64,000 nt of DNA from Methylocystis sp. IM3 (lineage in GTDB: Bacteria; Pseudomonadota; Alphaproteobacteria; Rhizobiales; Beijerinckiaceae), in assembly GCF_038070105.1 (NCBI RefSeq), contig NZ_JBBPBZ010000002.1:3268501-3332500 (forward strand), in the 5' to 3' direction. The translations under genes and the position numbers were made by a program. The stretch's first letter is position 1, and every line of letters starts with the position of its first letter. A model generated the notes under the pieces. The model was not told where the DNA came from. It was given only the letters and a program-made list of their open reading frames with translations, and ran no database searches. Shown here piece by piece: positions 51,246-63,466 of the stretch.

Positions 51246-52505
51246 ATGTCCAATCCTCCCGACGGCTATTTCTCCCGCGGCCTCGAGGCCGATCCGGAAC
51301 TCGCGCGCGCCATCGACGGCGAGCTCGCCCGCCAGCGCGAGGGGATCGAGCTCATCGCCTCGGAGAATATCGTCTCGCGCCTCGTGCTCGAGGCGCAGGG
51401 GTCCGTGCTCACCAACAAGACCGTCGAGGGCGCCGCTTTCGCCCGCTATTACGGCGGCGCCGAATTCGCCGACGCCATCGAGAGCCTCGCAATCGAGCGC
51501 GCCAGAAAACTCTTTTGCTGCCGCTTCGCCAATGTGCAGCCGCATTCGGGCTCCAACGCCAACGCCGGCGTGTTTCTAGGCCTTCTTCGCCTCGGCGACC
51601 CCATTCTCTCGATGAATGTCGCAGCGGGCGGCCATATCAGCCACGGACATCCCGCGACGCTGACCGGGCGCGATTACAAGATTGCGCATTATGGCGTGAA
51701 CCGCGTCACCGAAAGGATCGACCTCGACGAGGTTCGCGATCTCGCCCGCGCGACGCGGCCGCGCATGATCGTGGCCGGCGGCTCCGCCTATCCGCGAACG
51801 ATCGACTTTTCGGGCTTTCGCGCCATCGCCGACGAGGTCGGCGCCTTTCTTCTCGTCGACATGGCGCATGTCGCCGGCCTCGTCGCCACGGGGCTTTATC
51901 CCGATCCCGTCCCGCACGCCCATGTGGTGACCACGACGACCTACAAATCCCTGCGCGGCGCGCGCGGCGGGCTCGTTCTGTGGAACGACGACAGCCTTTC
52001 GAAGCGCATCGACGCAGGGATTTTTCCTGGCGTTCAGGGCTCCGTGATGCTGCACGCCGTCGCCGGCAAGGCGGCCTGCCTCGGCGAGGCGCTGCGCCCC
52101 GAATTTCGGGCTTACAACGAAGCCGTTCTCGACAATGCGCGCACGCTCGCGCACGCCCTCGACGCGGCGGGCCTGCGCATCGTGACGGGCGGAACGGACA
52201 TGGGGCTCATGCTCGTCGATCTCTCCGCGACAGGCGTGACGGGAGACGTCGCCGCAAGGGCGCTCGAGGCGGCGGGGCTCGCCGTCAACAAGAACATTAT
52301 CCCCTTCGATCCGCGCCCGCCGGAGGCGCCCTCCGGCCTGCGGCTTTCGAGCAACGCCGGAACCACGCGCGGCTTCGGCGCCGCCGAATTCCGGCAGATT
52401 GGCGCCTGGATCGCCGGCGTCGTCGCCGATCCTTCAAATGGCTCGCTCATCGCCGCGACGCGCGACGACGTGCTGGCGCTGTGCCGCGCCTTTCCTATCT
52501 ACTGA
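51246..52505 (+). CDS. Serine hydroxymethyltransferase paralogue with altered active site
   Basis: The 419-residue fold-type I PLP enzyme aligns over its full length with GlyA: IELIASENIVSR, EAQGSVLTNK, RYYGGAEF, HSGSNANAGVFLG and the PLP lysine Lys234. Two usually invariant positions differ. The substrate-site Tyr (Tyr55 in E. coli GlyA) is Thr59 in TNKTVEGAAF, and the His before the PLP lysine is Tyr233 in TTTTYKSLRG. The Glu57 equivalent (Glu61) and both Tyr residues of RYYGG remain. This suggests a paralogue with a different substrate, for instance a 2-methylserine hydroxymethyltransferase-like activity (inference). It heads an operon with a COG3146 protein and a SnoaL-like protein. A canonical glyA is expected elsewhere. 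Confidence 0.88.
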   Translation: MSNPPDGYFSRGLEADPELARAIDGELARQREGIELIASENIVSRLVLEAQGSVLTNKTVEGAAFARYYGGAEFADAIESLAIERARKLFCCRFANVQPHSGSNANAGVFLGLLRLGDPILSMNVAAGGHISHGHPATLTGRDYKIAHYGVNRVTERIDLDEVRDLARATRPRMIVAGGSAYPRTIDFSGFRAIADEVGAFLLVDMAHVAGLVATGLYPDPVPHAHVVTTTTYKSLRGARGGLVLWNDDSLSKRIDAGIFPGVQGSVMLHAVAGKAACLGEALRPEFRAYNEAVLDNARTLAHALDAAGLRIVTGGTDMGLMLVDLSATGVTGDVAARALEAAGLAVNKNIIPFDPRPPEAPSGLRLSSNAGTTRGFGAAEFRQIGAWIAGVVADPSNGSLIAATRDDVLALCRAFPIY

Positions 52506-52530
52506 CGAGGCTCGAAAAACAGCGGCGGTC

Positions 52531-53724
52531 ATGGCGGATTCTCTCACGGCGCGCTTCGTTCAGTCTCTCGACGGCGTCGACGCCGCGGCCTGGGACGCCT
52601 GCGCCAATCCGCGCGCGACGGCGCCCGACGACGGCGAGCGCCACAATCCTTTCATCTCGTACGCCTTCCTTCATGCGCTGGAACGCTCGGGCTCGGTCGG
52701 CCGCGCCAGCGGCTGGTCTCCCCTTCATGTGCTGGTCGAGGATGCGGGCGGGCGCCTCGTCGCCTGCGCGCCGACCTATCTCAAGTCGCACAGTCTCGGC
52801 GAATATGTCTTCGATCAGGGATGGGCGCAGGCCTATGAGCGCGCCGGCGGGCGCTATTACCCCAAGCTGCAGGTCGCGGCGCCCTTCACCCCCGTCACCG
52901 GCCGCCGCCTCCTCGTCGCGCAAGGCGCGCCTGCGGGCGCGCAGGCGGCCCTGATCGCGGCCCTGCGCGGCCTGCGGCAGGCCGTCGGCGCCTCTTCGAT
53001 CCACTTGACGTTCCCGACGCGCGCCGACGCCGAGACGCTGCGCGCGGCGGGCTTCATATTGCGCGCGGGGGAGCAGTTTCATTTCGTCAATGAAGGCTAT
53101 CGAGACTTCGACGATTTTCTCGACGCGCTCTCGGCGCGCAAGCGCAAGGCGATCCGCCGCGAGCGGCGGGACGCGCAGGAGGGGCTCGTCATCGAACGTC
53201 TCACCGGCGGCGAGATTGCGCCCGCGCATTGGGACGCTTTCTTCGCCTTCTACATGGACACGGGCGCGCGCAAATGGGGGCGGCCCTATCTGACGCGGGC
53301 CTTCTTCGACGCGATCGGCGAGACGATGGCGGATCGCATTCTGCTGGTGATGGCGCGGGTCGGCGGCGACTATGTTGCGGGCGCGATCAACTTTCTGGGC
53401 GACGACGCTATTTACGGCCGCAATTGGGGCGCGCGCGTCGAGCGGCCCTTCCTGCATTTCGAGGTCTGCTATTATCAGGCGATCGAACATGCGCTCATGA
53501 ACGGCTATAAACGCGTCGAAGCGGGCGCGCAGGGCGAGCACAAGCTCGCGCGCGGCTATCGGCCCGTCGTCACCTGGTCCGCGCATGAATTCGCCGACGA
53601 AAATCTTGCCGCCGCCGTCGCGGATTATTGCCGGCGCGAGCGGCGCGCGCTCGACGACATGATCGCCGAACAGGAAGCCTCGCTGCCTTTTCGCAGCAGC
53701 CAGACGAAGGAGACTGCCTCATGA
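52531..53724 (+). CDS. GNAT-fold acyltransferase, COG3146 family
   Basis: The 397-residue protein matches COG3146 (once called peptidoglycan biosynthesis/recognition, FemAB-related GNAT). The N-terminal half includes [19 protein letters not shown] and [23 protein letters not shown]. The C-terminal acyltransferase half has [33 protein letters not shown] and the conserved [16 protein letters not shown]. The donor and acceptor are unknown. It starts 25 bases after the SHMT-like stop and overlaps the next gene by 4 bases (ATGA). Confidence 0.9.
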   Translation: MADSLTARFVQSLDGVDAAAWDACANPRATAPDDGERHNPFISYAFLHALERSGSVGRASGWSPLHVLVEDAGGRLVACAPTYLKSHSLGEYVFDQGWAQAYERAGGRYYPKLQVAAPFTPVTGRRLLVAQGAPAGAQAALIAALRGLRQAVGASSIHLTFPTRADAETLRAAGFILRAGEQFHFVNEGYRDFDDFLDALSARKRKAIRRERRDAQEGLVIERLTGGEIAPAHWDAFFAFYMDTGARKWGRPYLTRAFFDAIGETMADRILLVMARVGGDYVAGAINFLGDDAIYGRNWGARVERPFLHFEVCYYQAIEHALMNGYKRVEAGAQGEHKLARGYRPVVTWSAHEFADENLAAAVADYCRRERRALDDMIAEQEASLPFRSSQTKETAS

Positions 53725-54194
53725 GCGAGACGCAACGGCCCCCACTGCCCCCTTTCACGCGCGAGGCCGCGATCCAGAAAGTGCGCATGGCGGAAGACGC
53801 CTGGAACACGCGCGATCCCGAACGCGTGTCGCTTGCCTATACGATCGACAGCCGCTGGCGCAATCGCGCCGAATTCCCCCGCGGCCGCGCGGAGATCGTC
53901 GAATTCCTCAAACGCAAATGGGCGCGGGAGCTCGATTACCGCCTCATCAAGGAGCTTTGGACCTTCGACGACAATCGCATCGCCGTGCGCTTCGCCTATG
54001 AATGGCGCGACGATTCCGGAAGCTGGTTCCGCTCGCATGGCAACGAGAATTGGGAGTTCGACGAGAACGGGCTGATGCGCCTGCGTTTCGCGAGCATCAA
54101 CGATCAGCCGATCAGCGAGGCCGAACGCAAATATCGCTGGCCGCTCGGGCCGCGCCCCAAGGACCATCCCGGCCTCTCGGATCTCGGCCTTTGA
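53721..54194 (+). CDS. DUF1348 family protein (SnoaL/NTF2-like fold)
   Basis: The 157-residue protein has the NTF2-like cone fold of DUF1348: [69 protein letters not shown] and the C-terminal [11 protein letters not shown]. The family is conserved but of unknown function. It is translationally coupled to the COG3146 gene, which places it in the SHMT-like operon. Confidence 0.92.
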   Translation: MSETQRPPLPPFTREAAIQKVRMAEDAWNTRDPERVSLAYTIDSRWRNRAEFPRGRAEIVEFLKRKWARELDYRLIKELWTFDDNRIAVRFAYEWRDDSGSWFRSHGNENWEFDENGLMRLRFASINDQPISEAERKYRWPLGPRPKDHPGLSDLGL

Positions 54195-54266
54195 GCGGCG
54201 CGCGCGGGATTTGACGGCGCGGCGCTCGCGCGCGACATTTTTGGGGCAAAGGATCGGAGACGCGCA

Positions 54267-54485
54267 ATGACCCCTGCCGCCCTGCTCGCCCTCGCGGTCG
54301 CCGCCGCCTGTGCTCTTGGCGGCTGCGCCGCAGCGCATCGACTCTTCAACCGCGCCGGCGCCTCACAGGCCCATTGCGATGCGCAGCGCAGGAACGGCGC
54401 GCAAAAATTCACGCCCCTTCTCCTCGGCGCCCTCGCCTGCGGGGCGGTCATGTTCGCAGCGCTCTATCTCGCGCCGGCGCCGTGA
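54267..54485 (+). CDS. Hypothetical small membrane protein
   Basis: The 72-residue protein has an N-terminal hydrophobic segment ending in LGGCAAAH, which could be a lipobox with Cys19. A second segment lies near the C-terminus (LLLGALACGAVMFAALYL), arguing for a two-span inner-membrane protein. No family recognised. A weak AAGGA precedes the ATG. It may be the last gene of the SHMT-like operon, 72 bases further on. Confidence 0.6.
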   Translation: MTPAALLALAVAAACALGGCAAAHRLFNRAGASQAHCDAQRRNGAQKFTPLLLGALACGAVMFAALYLAPAP

Positions 54486-54505
54486 CCGCGCACGGGAAAG
54501 GCGCC

Positions 54506-54820
54506 TCACTCCGTTAGCCGCAGGCCGACGACGCCGAGCACCACGAGCGCGATGCTGCACAGCCGCAGCGGCGTCGCGGGCTCTCCGAACCAGAAAATGC
54601 CCGTCGTCGCCGTGCCGGCTGCGCCGAGTCCCGTCCAGACGGCGTAAGCGGAGCCAATTGGCAGCGTGCGAACCGCGAGCGCGAGCAGGCCAGCGCTCGC
54701 GCCCATGGCGGCGAGTATGCCGATCGAGGGCCATAGCCGCGTGAAACCGCCGGCGGCTTTGAGCCAGACCGCCCAGGCGATCTCGAACAGCGCCGCAAAC
54801 AGCAAGATGATCCAGCTCAT
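54506..54820 (-). CDS. sugE: SMR efflux protein SugE/Gdx
   Basis: The 104-residue four-span protein belongs to the small multidrug resistance family. The essential Glu13 is in LFEIAWAVWLK, and the sequence IGSAYAVWTGLGAAGTATTGI is typical of the SugE/Gdx branch, which exports guanidinium. ATG 54820 gives the normal MSWIIL start. I found no convincing guanidine riboswitch in the leader: a hairpin is present, but without the ACGR loops of the guanidine-II class. Single gene. Confidence 0.93.
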   Translation of the reverse strand: MSWIILLFAALFEIAWAVWLKAAGGFTRLWPSIGILAAMGASAGLLALAVRTLPIGSAYAVWTGLGAAGTATTGIFWFGEPATPLRLCSIALVVLGVVGLRLTE

Positions 54821-54976
54821 GTCACGTCTCCCCGGCTGCGGCGTCTCGCGGACGCGACGCAACTGAAACAAGGAGAGGAGGCTGCCGGTTCGCGGGCGCC
54901 GCAATGAAACCGCCCAGCCGACGAACCGCGCCTCATTTCGGCGCCGTTTGGCAGGTCAGTTGCGGGCGAATTCTCC

Positions 54977-56317
54977 GTGTTCTCGCAAAGTCATGGGTTG
55001 GAAAACTTGGCCCCCCTCCTCGTCGCGGCGACGCTGATCGTTTCCGCCTTTGCTCTTTCACTGAACCTGCCCGCGAAGGACGCGCTGGCGCGTAACGGGC
55101 AGGAAAGGGAGCGGACTGGCTGGCGATTGATCTTCGAGGAAAATTTCGAGCGTCCGATCGGCGGAGAAGCCGCGCCCTGGATAAGGACGCCCCCGGGAAG
55201 GGCCGACCCCTTCGACGACGACGGCGACTATTTTCATGCGACCGGCGGCGCGGACTTCACCCGGCAGCTCGACTCCTTCGACACCTACCGACAAACATTC
55301 CGATTTGGAAAAGACGGATGGCTGACCGCGGAACTCTCTGCGCGCGATCCGGAAAAAATTGGAAAGCCCAAAAATCCGCCGTCATTGACGAATGTCGCCA
55401 TCAACGGCGAACCGGCGGCGCTGCTGAGCGAGCCGGATCATCATGGGGGAATCATCATCCGCCCCACGCATCCGCTTCCCACCCAATACCGCATCGAGTA
55501 TTCGCTTGTGGGGTTGGATTTCGGCGGCAGCCGCAACGGCCAGTGGGCCTATTTGGGGCGCGTCAACGGCTACGCCGAAAACGGGGCGAAGACGCGCCAC
55601 CCCTGGGCGTTTGGCCCGAGCAACGAAATTGCGAAGCCCTATGCCGACTGGTTCGGCGTCAAAAATACGAACGGCTTCTACTTTCTGGCTATTGTGGATT
55701 ACCCGGACCCGTTTCCCCGCAACAACGTCTTCATTCATACACACCGCAAAGTCGCGATCGACGCTTACACCATGGCGGAGAAGCCTTCCTTCCAGCTCTG
55801 CGCTCCCTCGGGAAATCATGTCACTCAGGACAACACGGTAAATGCCCTGTTCTTTTCTCCGGGCGGCATGGTCGAGAGCGAGCCCGTCTCGGCAAGCGAA
55901 TGCGGAACGACTTACGGCGACGCGCGCGCCGCTCCGCCAGTGGTCTCGGCCGCGCAGCTGACGCCCGAGGTCCTGCCCGGCGAAAGATATCGTTTTGCGA
56001 TCGAGCGCGATCGTGCGGGCTACACGCTCGAAATCCAGGGCAATTTCCGTTTCTCCGGGAAAGCGACTTATCGTTTTCGCCGCGCATTTCTCCAGGATGG
56101 CCATCCCATCTGGCACTACAATCAGACGCGCGAGGAATATGACGGCGCTTACGACCGTTCGTTTACCTACAAGGGTCCCTTCGGCCTGTTGGAAATCCCG
56201 CATAGCTGGCCGAAAGACTCGGCCTATCCCGATTTTTTCATCATCGGCGATCCGCACACCAACTATTATGAAGGAACGGCCGCGATCGCCGACATCCGCC
56301 TCTACGAGCGCGAATGA
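54977..56317 (+). CDS. Secreted beta-rich protein, possibly ConA-like fold
   Basis: The 446-residue protein starts with GTG and has a hydrophobic export signal (residues 11-38). The mature part is rich in aromatic, Gly and Asn residues. It opens with WRLIFEENFERP, as in many concanavalin-A-like glucanases and lectins of the GH16/DUF1080 type, and ends with TAAIADIRLYERE, a typical last strand. I did not find a catalytic ExDxxE motif. Two cysteines (QLCAPS, SECGTT) could form a disulfide. It has lower GC and Ala content than its neighbours and may have been acquired. It stands alone, followed by a gene remnant. Function unknown. Confidence 0.7.
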   Translation: MFSQSHGLENLAPLLVAATLIVSAFALSLNLPAKDALARNGQERERTGWRLIFEENFERPIGGEAAPWIRTPPGRADPFDDDGDYFHATGGADFTRQLDSFDTYRQTFRFGKDGWLTAELSARDPEKIGKPKNPPSLTNVAINGEPAALLSEPDHHGGIIIRPTHPLPTQYRIEYSLVGLDFGGSRNGQWAYLGRVNGYAENGAKTRHPWAFGPSNEIAKPYADWFGVKNTNGFYFLAIVDYPDPFPRNNVFIHTHRKVAIDAYTMAEKPSFQLCAPSGNHVTQDNTVNALFFSPGGMVESEPVSASECGTTYGDARAAPPVVSAAQLTPEVLPGERYRFAIERDRAGYTLEIQGNFRFSGKATYRFRRAFLQDGHPIWHYNQTREEYDGAYDRSFTYKGPFGLLEIPHSWPKDSAYPDFFIIGDPHTNYYEGTAAIADIRLYERE

Positions 56318-56336
56318 GACGACGGGGAGGAAGCCC

Positions 56337-56477
56337 ATGCGGCCGATGGTCTGCGCGTCCTTTGCCCTTCTCTGAGTCGTCGCGCAGACGCCGGACGGGG
56401 CGCTGCTCGTCACCGGCGACGAGAACGGAGCCGTCTATCTCATCGGCCACCGGCTCGGGCCGGTTGCCGGAAACTGA
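56337..56477 (+). pseudogene. Remnant of an exported protein gene, probably PQQ-dependent sugar dehydrogenase-like
   Basis: A ribosome binding site (GGAGGAAG) precedes ATG 56337, which opens a signal-peptide-like start (MRPMVCASFALL) that stops at 56375. In another frame, bases 56376-56477 encode VVAQTPDGALLVTGDENGAVYLIG and a stop. This resembles the last blade of PQQ-dependent sugar dehydrogenases, where a QTPDGALLV-x-D-x-x-G-x-x-Y motif is common. The simplest reading is a gene whose middle has been deleted. The family call rests on this short piece. Confidence 0.55.
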
Positions 56478-56548
56478 AGCGCCTGTCGAAAGGGTTGGCG
56501 GCGCGCGCCGGAGGGGCCATGTTCCGACTCGAACGGGAGGCTCGGAAC

Positions 56549-57253
56549 ATGCAGCTTTCGATCCGCAAGGCGGAGGCGCGCGGCGCCGCAAGGCTCGGCT
56601 GGCTCGACAGCCGGCATAGCTTTTCCTTCGGGGACTATTTCGATCCCGCGCATATGGGTTTTGGCCCGCTGCGCGTGATCAATGAGGATCGCGTTGCGCC
56701 CGGCGCGGGCTTCCCGACCCATCCGCACCGCGACATGGAGATCATCTCCTACGTCCTCGAGGGGGCGCTCGAGCACCGGGACAGCACCGGCGGCGGCGGC
56801 GTGCTGCGCCCCGGCGAGGCTCAGCGCATGACGGCGGGAACCGGCGTGCGCCATAGCGAATACAACGCCTCAGACCGCGAACCCGTACATTTTCTGCAAA
56901 TCTGGATTTTGCCCGAGCGCGAGGGCCTCGCGCCCGGATACGAGCAGAAAGCCTTCCCGCCGGGCGAAATGCGCGGCCGGCTGCGCCTCCTCGCCTCCCG
57001 CGACGGCCGGGACGGCTCGCTCACCATCCATCGCGACGTCGATCTCTACGCAACGCGTCTTGGCGGGGGCGAACATGTGTCGCTGCGCCTTGCGCCCGGC
57101 CGCGGCGCCTGGGTGCAGGCGGCGCGCGGGGAACTCACGGCCAATGGCGCGCGTCTCTCGGCGGGCGATGGCCTCGCCGTGACGGGCGGGGACGAGTTGC
57201 GCCTCGAGGGCGTGAGCGACGCGGAGGCGCTTCTCTTCGACATGCGAATGTGA
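56549..57253 (+). CDS. Pirin family protein
   Basis: The 234-residue bicupin carries the pirin metal site in the N-terminal cupin: FPTHPHRDMEIISYVLEGALEHRDSTG supplies three His, and GVRHSEYN the Glu. FGPLRVINEDRVAPG is the usual entry. Bacterial pirins of this type (YhhW) can act as quercetin 2,3-dioxygenase; the true substrate is unknown. ATG 56549 is preceded by GGGAGG at 56535-56540. It may share a transcript with the methyltransferase 52 bases downstream. Confidence 0.94.
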   Translation: MQLSIRKAEARGAARLGWLDSRHSFSFGDYFDPAHMGFGPLRVINEDRVAPGAGFPTHPHRDMEIISYVLEGALEHRDSTGGGGVLRPGEAQRMTAGTGVRHSEYNASDREPVHFLQIWILPEREGLAPGYEQKAFPPGEMRGRLRLLASRDGRDGSLTIHRDVDLYATRLGGGEHVSLRLAPGRGAWVQAARGELTANGARLSAGDGLAVTGGDELRLEGVSDAEALLFDMRM

Positions 57254-57305
57254 CACATCCCCCCAGCGCGCCGCTTGGGGCGCGGGTGACCATTTCGGAG
57301 GGACA

Positions 57306-58070
57306 GTGGGCGCGGATGTCGGGCAATCCCTGGTCTTCGGCCAGAACGCGGCGGACTATCAGGCCTTCCGCCCCGAATATCCCGAGGGGCTTTTCGCCTG
57401 GCTGGCCGGCGCCGCCCCCGCGCAGGGCCTCGCCTGGGACTGCGGAACCGGCAGCGGTCAGGCCGCGCTTGGCCTTTCCCGTCATTTCAGCCGCGTGCTC
57501 GCCACGGAACGCGACCCGCGGCAATTGGCGCTGGCCCCGGACCGGCCCAATATCGAGTACCGCCTCGCCGCAGCCGAAGATGACCCTGGACTCGACGGCG
57601 CGGTCGACCTCATCGCCTGCGCCTGCTCCCTGCACTGGTTCGACTTGGGCGAATTCTATCCGTTGGCGCGGCGCGCGCTGAAGCCTGGCGGCGTTCTCGC
57701 CGCCTGGACCTATGACTGGCCCCGGACCGGCCGCGCCCCGCTCGACGCGGTGCTCGAAACGCTGAAGAGCGGGATCCTCGGCCGCTACTGGGGCCAGAAC
57801 GCGCACTATTACTTCAGCGGCTATCGCACCCTGCCCTTTCCTTTCGCCGAGCGCGAGGCTCCCCTCTTCACGACGAAAATCGCCGAATCGAAAGACGATC
57901 TCCGCCGATTCCTCTCCACCTGGTCGGCGGTGCGCCGATACGAGGAGGACACGGGCCGCAATCCGCTCGACCTTGTGGACAAGGCGCTGGAGGACGCCTG
58001 GCGGGCCGCCCCCCCGGCGCGCGCCGTCGAGGCGCCGCTGTATCTGCGCTGCGGATATAAAGAAGACTGA
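57306..58070 (+). CDS. Class I SAM-dependent methyltransferase
   Basis: The 254-residue protein is of the trans-aconitate/UbiE-like methyltransferase type. It starts with GTG after a GGAGGGA ribosome binding site. Motif I is WDCGTGSGQAALGL (residues 44-57), the acidic residue of motif II is in ATERDP, and the segment ACSLHWFDLGEFYPLARRALKPGGVLAAW is typical. The C-terminal half resembles small-molecule methyltransferases that keep the YWGQN / YFSGYRTLPFPF elements. Substrate unknown. Confidence 0.92.
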   Translation: MGADVGQSLVFGQNAADYQAFRPEYPEGLFAWLAGAAPAQGLAWDCGTGSGQAALGLSRHFSRVLATERDPRQLALAPDRPNIEYRLAAAEDDPGLDGAVDLIACACSLHWFDLGEFYPLARRALKPGGVLAAWTYDWPRTGRAPLDAVLETLKSGILGRYWGQNAHYYFSGYRTLPFPFAEREAPLFTTKIAESKDDLRRFLSTWSAVRRYEEDTGRNPLDLVDKALEDAWRAAPPARAVEAPLYLRCGYKED

Positions 58071-58124
58071 TTTTCAGACGACTTCCGGAGGGCTCCTCCG
58101 CGCCCGAGCGACCCGGCGCCGCGG

Positions 58125-58139
58125 GAACGAAAAAAGAAC
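58125..58139 (+). promoter_or_regulatory. LexA (SOS) box of recA
   Basis: GAAC-N7-GAAC, the alphaproteobacterial SOS box (GTTC-N7-GTTC read on the other strand), ends directly at the predicted -35 element TTGGAG (58140-58145). A -10 element ACAATA follows at 58163-58168 with a 17-base spacer. LexA bound here would block the recA promoter. Confidence 0.85.
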
Positions 58140-58223
58140 TTGGAGAGCGGAACAAATCATGCACAATAGAGCCCGAGCCGTTGCCCCTGTGCGTCGATTC
58201 GTGCCAGAAGGGATTTTCAAGCC

Positions 58224-59297
58224 GTGAGCCAAGCCAATCTCCGCCTCGTGGAAGGAACGTCCGTGGACAAGACCAAGGCGCTTGACGCCGCCCTGTCGCA
58301 GATCGAGCGCGCCTTCGGCAAGGGCTCGATCATGCGGCTCGGCAAGAATCAGAAAGCGGTCGAGATCGAGACCATTTCGACGGGCTCGCTCGGGCTCGAC
58401 ATTGCATTGGGCGTCGGCGGCCTGCCGCGCGGCCGCATCGTCGAAATCTACGGGCCCGAGTCTTCGGGCAAGACGACGCTTACGCTGCATGTCGTCGCCG
58501 AGGCGCAAAAGGCCGGCGGCGTCTGCGCCTTCGTCGACGCTGAACATGCGCTCGATCCGGTTTACGCCCGCAAGCTCGGCGTCAATCTCGACGAGCTTCT
58601 GATTTCCCAGCCCGACACGGGCGAGCAGGCGCTCGAGATTACAGACACGCTGGTGCGTTCCGGCGCCGTCGACGTGCTCGTCATCGACTCGGTCGCCGCG
58701 CTCACGCCGCGCGCGGAGATCGAGGGCGAGATGGGCGAGGTGCAGCCGGGGCTTCAGGCGCGTCTGATGAGCCAGGCGCTGCGCAAGCTCACCGCCTCCA
58801 TCGCCCGCTCCAATACGCTCGTGATCTTCATCAACCAGATTCGCATGAAGATCGGCGTGATGTACGGCTCGCCGGAGACGACGACGGGCGGCAATGCGCT
58901 GAAATTCTACGCCTCGGTCCGCCTCGACATCCGCCGCATCGGCGCCATCAAGGATCGCGACGAAACGATCGGAAACCAGACCCGCGTCAAGGTGGTCAAG
59001 AACAAGGTCGCGCCGCCTTTCAAACAGGTCGAATTCGACATCATGTATGGCGAGGGCGTCTCCAAGGTCGGTGAGCTCATCGACCTCGGCGTCAAGGCGG
59101 GCGTCGTCGAAAAATCCGGCGCCTGGTTCTCCTACGACAGCCAGCGCCTCGGCCAGGGCCGGGAGAACGCCAAGGGCTTTCTGCGTCAGAACCCCCAAAT
59201 CGCCGGACGCATCGAGCAGGCGATCCGCGAGAACGCCGGCCTCATCGCCGAGAAAATTCTGGACGCAGGCGCAGGCGACGACGACGGCGGCGAATAA
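58224..59297 (+). CDS. recA: Recombinase RecA
   Basis: The 357-residue recombinase carries the Walker A motif GPESSGKT at residues 77-84. Walker B ([10 protein letters not shown]), the MAW-like [12 protein letters not shown], loop L2 and the C-terminal acidic tail DDDGGE are intact. It forms ATP-dependent filaments on single-stranded DNA and triggers LexA self-cleavage. The start GTG 58224 gives the family's [10 protein letters not shown] start. Control by LexA is indicated by the SOS box upstream. A strong terminator follows at 59327-59350. Confidence 0.98.
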   Translation: MSQANLRLVEGTSVDKTKALDAALSQIERAFGKGSIMRLGKNQKAVEIETISTGSLGLDIALGVGGLPRGRIVEIYGPESSGKTTLTLHVVAEAQKAGGVCAFVDAEHALDPVYARKLGVNLDELLISQPDTGEQALEITDTLVRSGAVDVLVIDSVAALTPRAEIEGEMGEVQPGLQARLMSQALRKLTASIARSNTLVIFINQIRMKIGVMYGSPETTTGGNALKFYASVRLDIRRIGAIKDRDETIGNQTRVKVVKNKVAPPFKQVEFDIMYGEGVSKVGELIDLGVKAGVVEKSGAWFSYDSQRLGQGRENAKGFLRQNPQIAGRIEQAIRENAGLIAEKILDAGAGDDDGGE

Positions 59298-59326
59298 TTC
59301 CGCGCCCCTTTCAGCACCGATGATCG

Positions 59327-59350
59327 AAGGCCCGCTTGCCGGGCCTTTTT
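59327..59350 (+). terminator. Intrinsic terminator after recA
   Basis: An 8-bp stem (AAGGCCCG / CGGGCCTT) with a short loop runs into TTTTT, 30 bases after the recA stop. Confidence 0.92.
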
Positions 59351-59511
59351 CATTGCCGAAACGCTCCCGGACTGGCATATCCGGCCGCGACAGACGGCGC
59401 GCGGGCTCTCTTCCGGCCAGCCGCGACGCGGCCTTTCGCAGGGCGGCCTTCCGCCCGGCAAGGTTTTCACCATATGACCGGCGTCCCCGGTCGCCTTCAG
59501 AGAGACGCAAA

Positions 59512-62177
<2,666 letters not shown>

Positions 62178-62181
<4 letters not shown>

Positions 62182-63422
62182 CGGCGGAAAAACGAGGCTG
62201 GTATTATCGCACTCGGCGCCGCACGCATCTGATTCTCGACGGGGGCGGGCACGACTGGGCGACCCGGTTCGTTCATCGGACCCTTGTGGTCCTCGTCGCC
62301 TTCTCCGTCTTCGCGGTGGTCCTAGAGTCGGTCCCCGAATATGGACATAAATACGGGCCACTGTTTCATGCGATCGAATATGTTGCCGTCGTCGCTTTCA
62401 CCATCGAATACCTGATGCGGCTCTGGTCCGCCCCGGACCATACGCCCTACACCGATCGCACCTCGACCGCCGCGCGGCTTGCCTTCATCGTTTCCGGCTC
62501 GGCGATCATCGATCTCCTCACGATCTTGCCTTTCTACCTTTCGCTCTTCATCGCCACCGACCTGCGGGTGATGGTCCTGCTGCGGCTCCTGCGCTTTTTC
62601 AAGCTCGCCCGTTATTCGGCTGGCATCAGGACCCTCGTCGCCGTCATGGAAGCCGAACGCAAGGCGCTCGTCGCGACCGGCATCCTGCTGTTTGGCGCCG
62701 TTCTCTTCTCCGCGAGCGCCATCCACATCGCCGAGCAGGACGCCCAACCGGAAGCTTTCGGCACGATTCCCACCGCCATGTGGTGGGCCATCGTGACCAT
62801 CACCACCGTCGGCTATGGCGACGTCACCCCTGTCACCGTCGCCGGACGCATGATCGCCTCGGTTACAATGGTTTTGGGGTATGTGATGCTGGGCTTGCCC
62901 GTCGGCATCGTGGCCACCGCCTTCGCCGAGGAAATTCACCGCCGTGAATTCGTGGTCACCTGGAGCATGGTCGCGAGCGTGCCTCTGTTTCGGACGCTCG
63001 GCGCGACGGCGATCGCCGAAATCATGCGTTATCTGAGCGCCCAGTCGATTCCGGCGGGGACGCTCATCGTCCGGCGAGGCGATCTGGCGCAGTCGATGTA
63101 TTTCATCGCCGAGGGCGAGGTCGAGATCGAACTTTCCCGCGAGCCTGCACGACTTGGGCCGGGTCAGTTTTTCGGAGAGATGGCGATTCTGCACAAGACG
63201 CTGCGCACAGCGAACGTCCGGGCCGTCGAGCCAACCAAACTGCTCGTTCTCGACGCCTACGACCTGCAGTCCCTGATCGTACGCAATCCGGAAATCGGCG
63301 ACGCCATTCGTGACGTTGCCGCGAGCCGCCAGGAACTGGCGCCGGAGGCGCAGCATGGCGACATGATTGAGGCGGAATTGGCGCGGCCTGCCGATACAAC
63401 TGAGGGGCCTGCCTGCGACTGA
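62178..63422 (+). CDS. Cyclic-nucleotide-gated potassium channel
   Basis: The 414-residue protein has six membrane spans. A short S4-like segment with regularly spaced Arg lies at residues 128-146, and the K+ selectivity filter TVGYGD at 210-215. A C-terminal cyclic-nucleotide-binding domain (about 275-385) contains the phosphate-binding cassette FGEMAIL with RTANVRA. This is the layout of MlotiK1 from Mesorhizobium. It starts with GTG overlapping the alaS stop (GTGA), so it is translationally coupled to alaS, an unusual pairing. cAMP gating is a family expectation. Confidence 0.94.
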
Positions 63423-63466
63423 CCGGGCCTTTCAATGCCCCGGAAGACTCCAGCCCCCGGACGACA

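Noticed and set aside
54821..54905. Guanidine riboswitch before sugE
   Set aside because: A GCGTC/GACGC hairpin exists, but the paired ACGR loops of the guanidine-II class and the ykkC core are missing.
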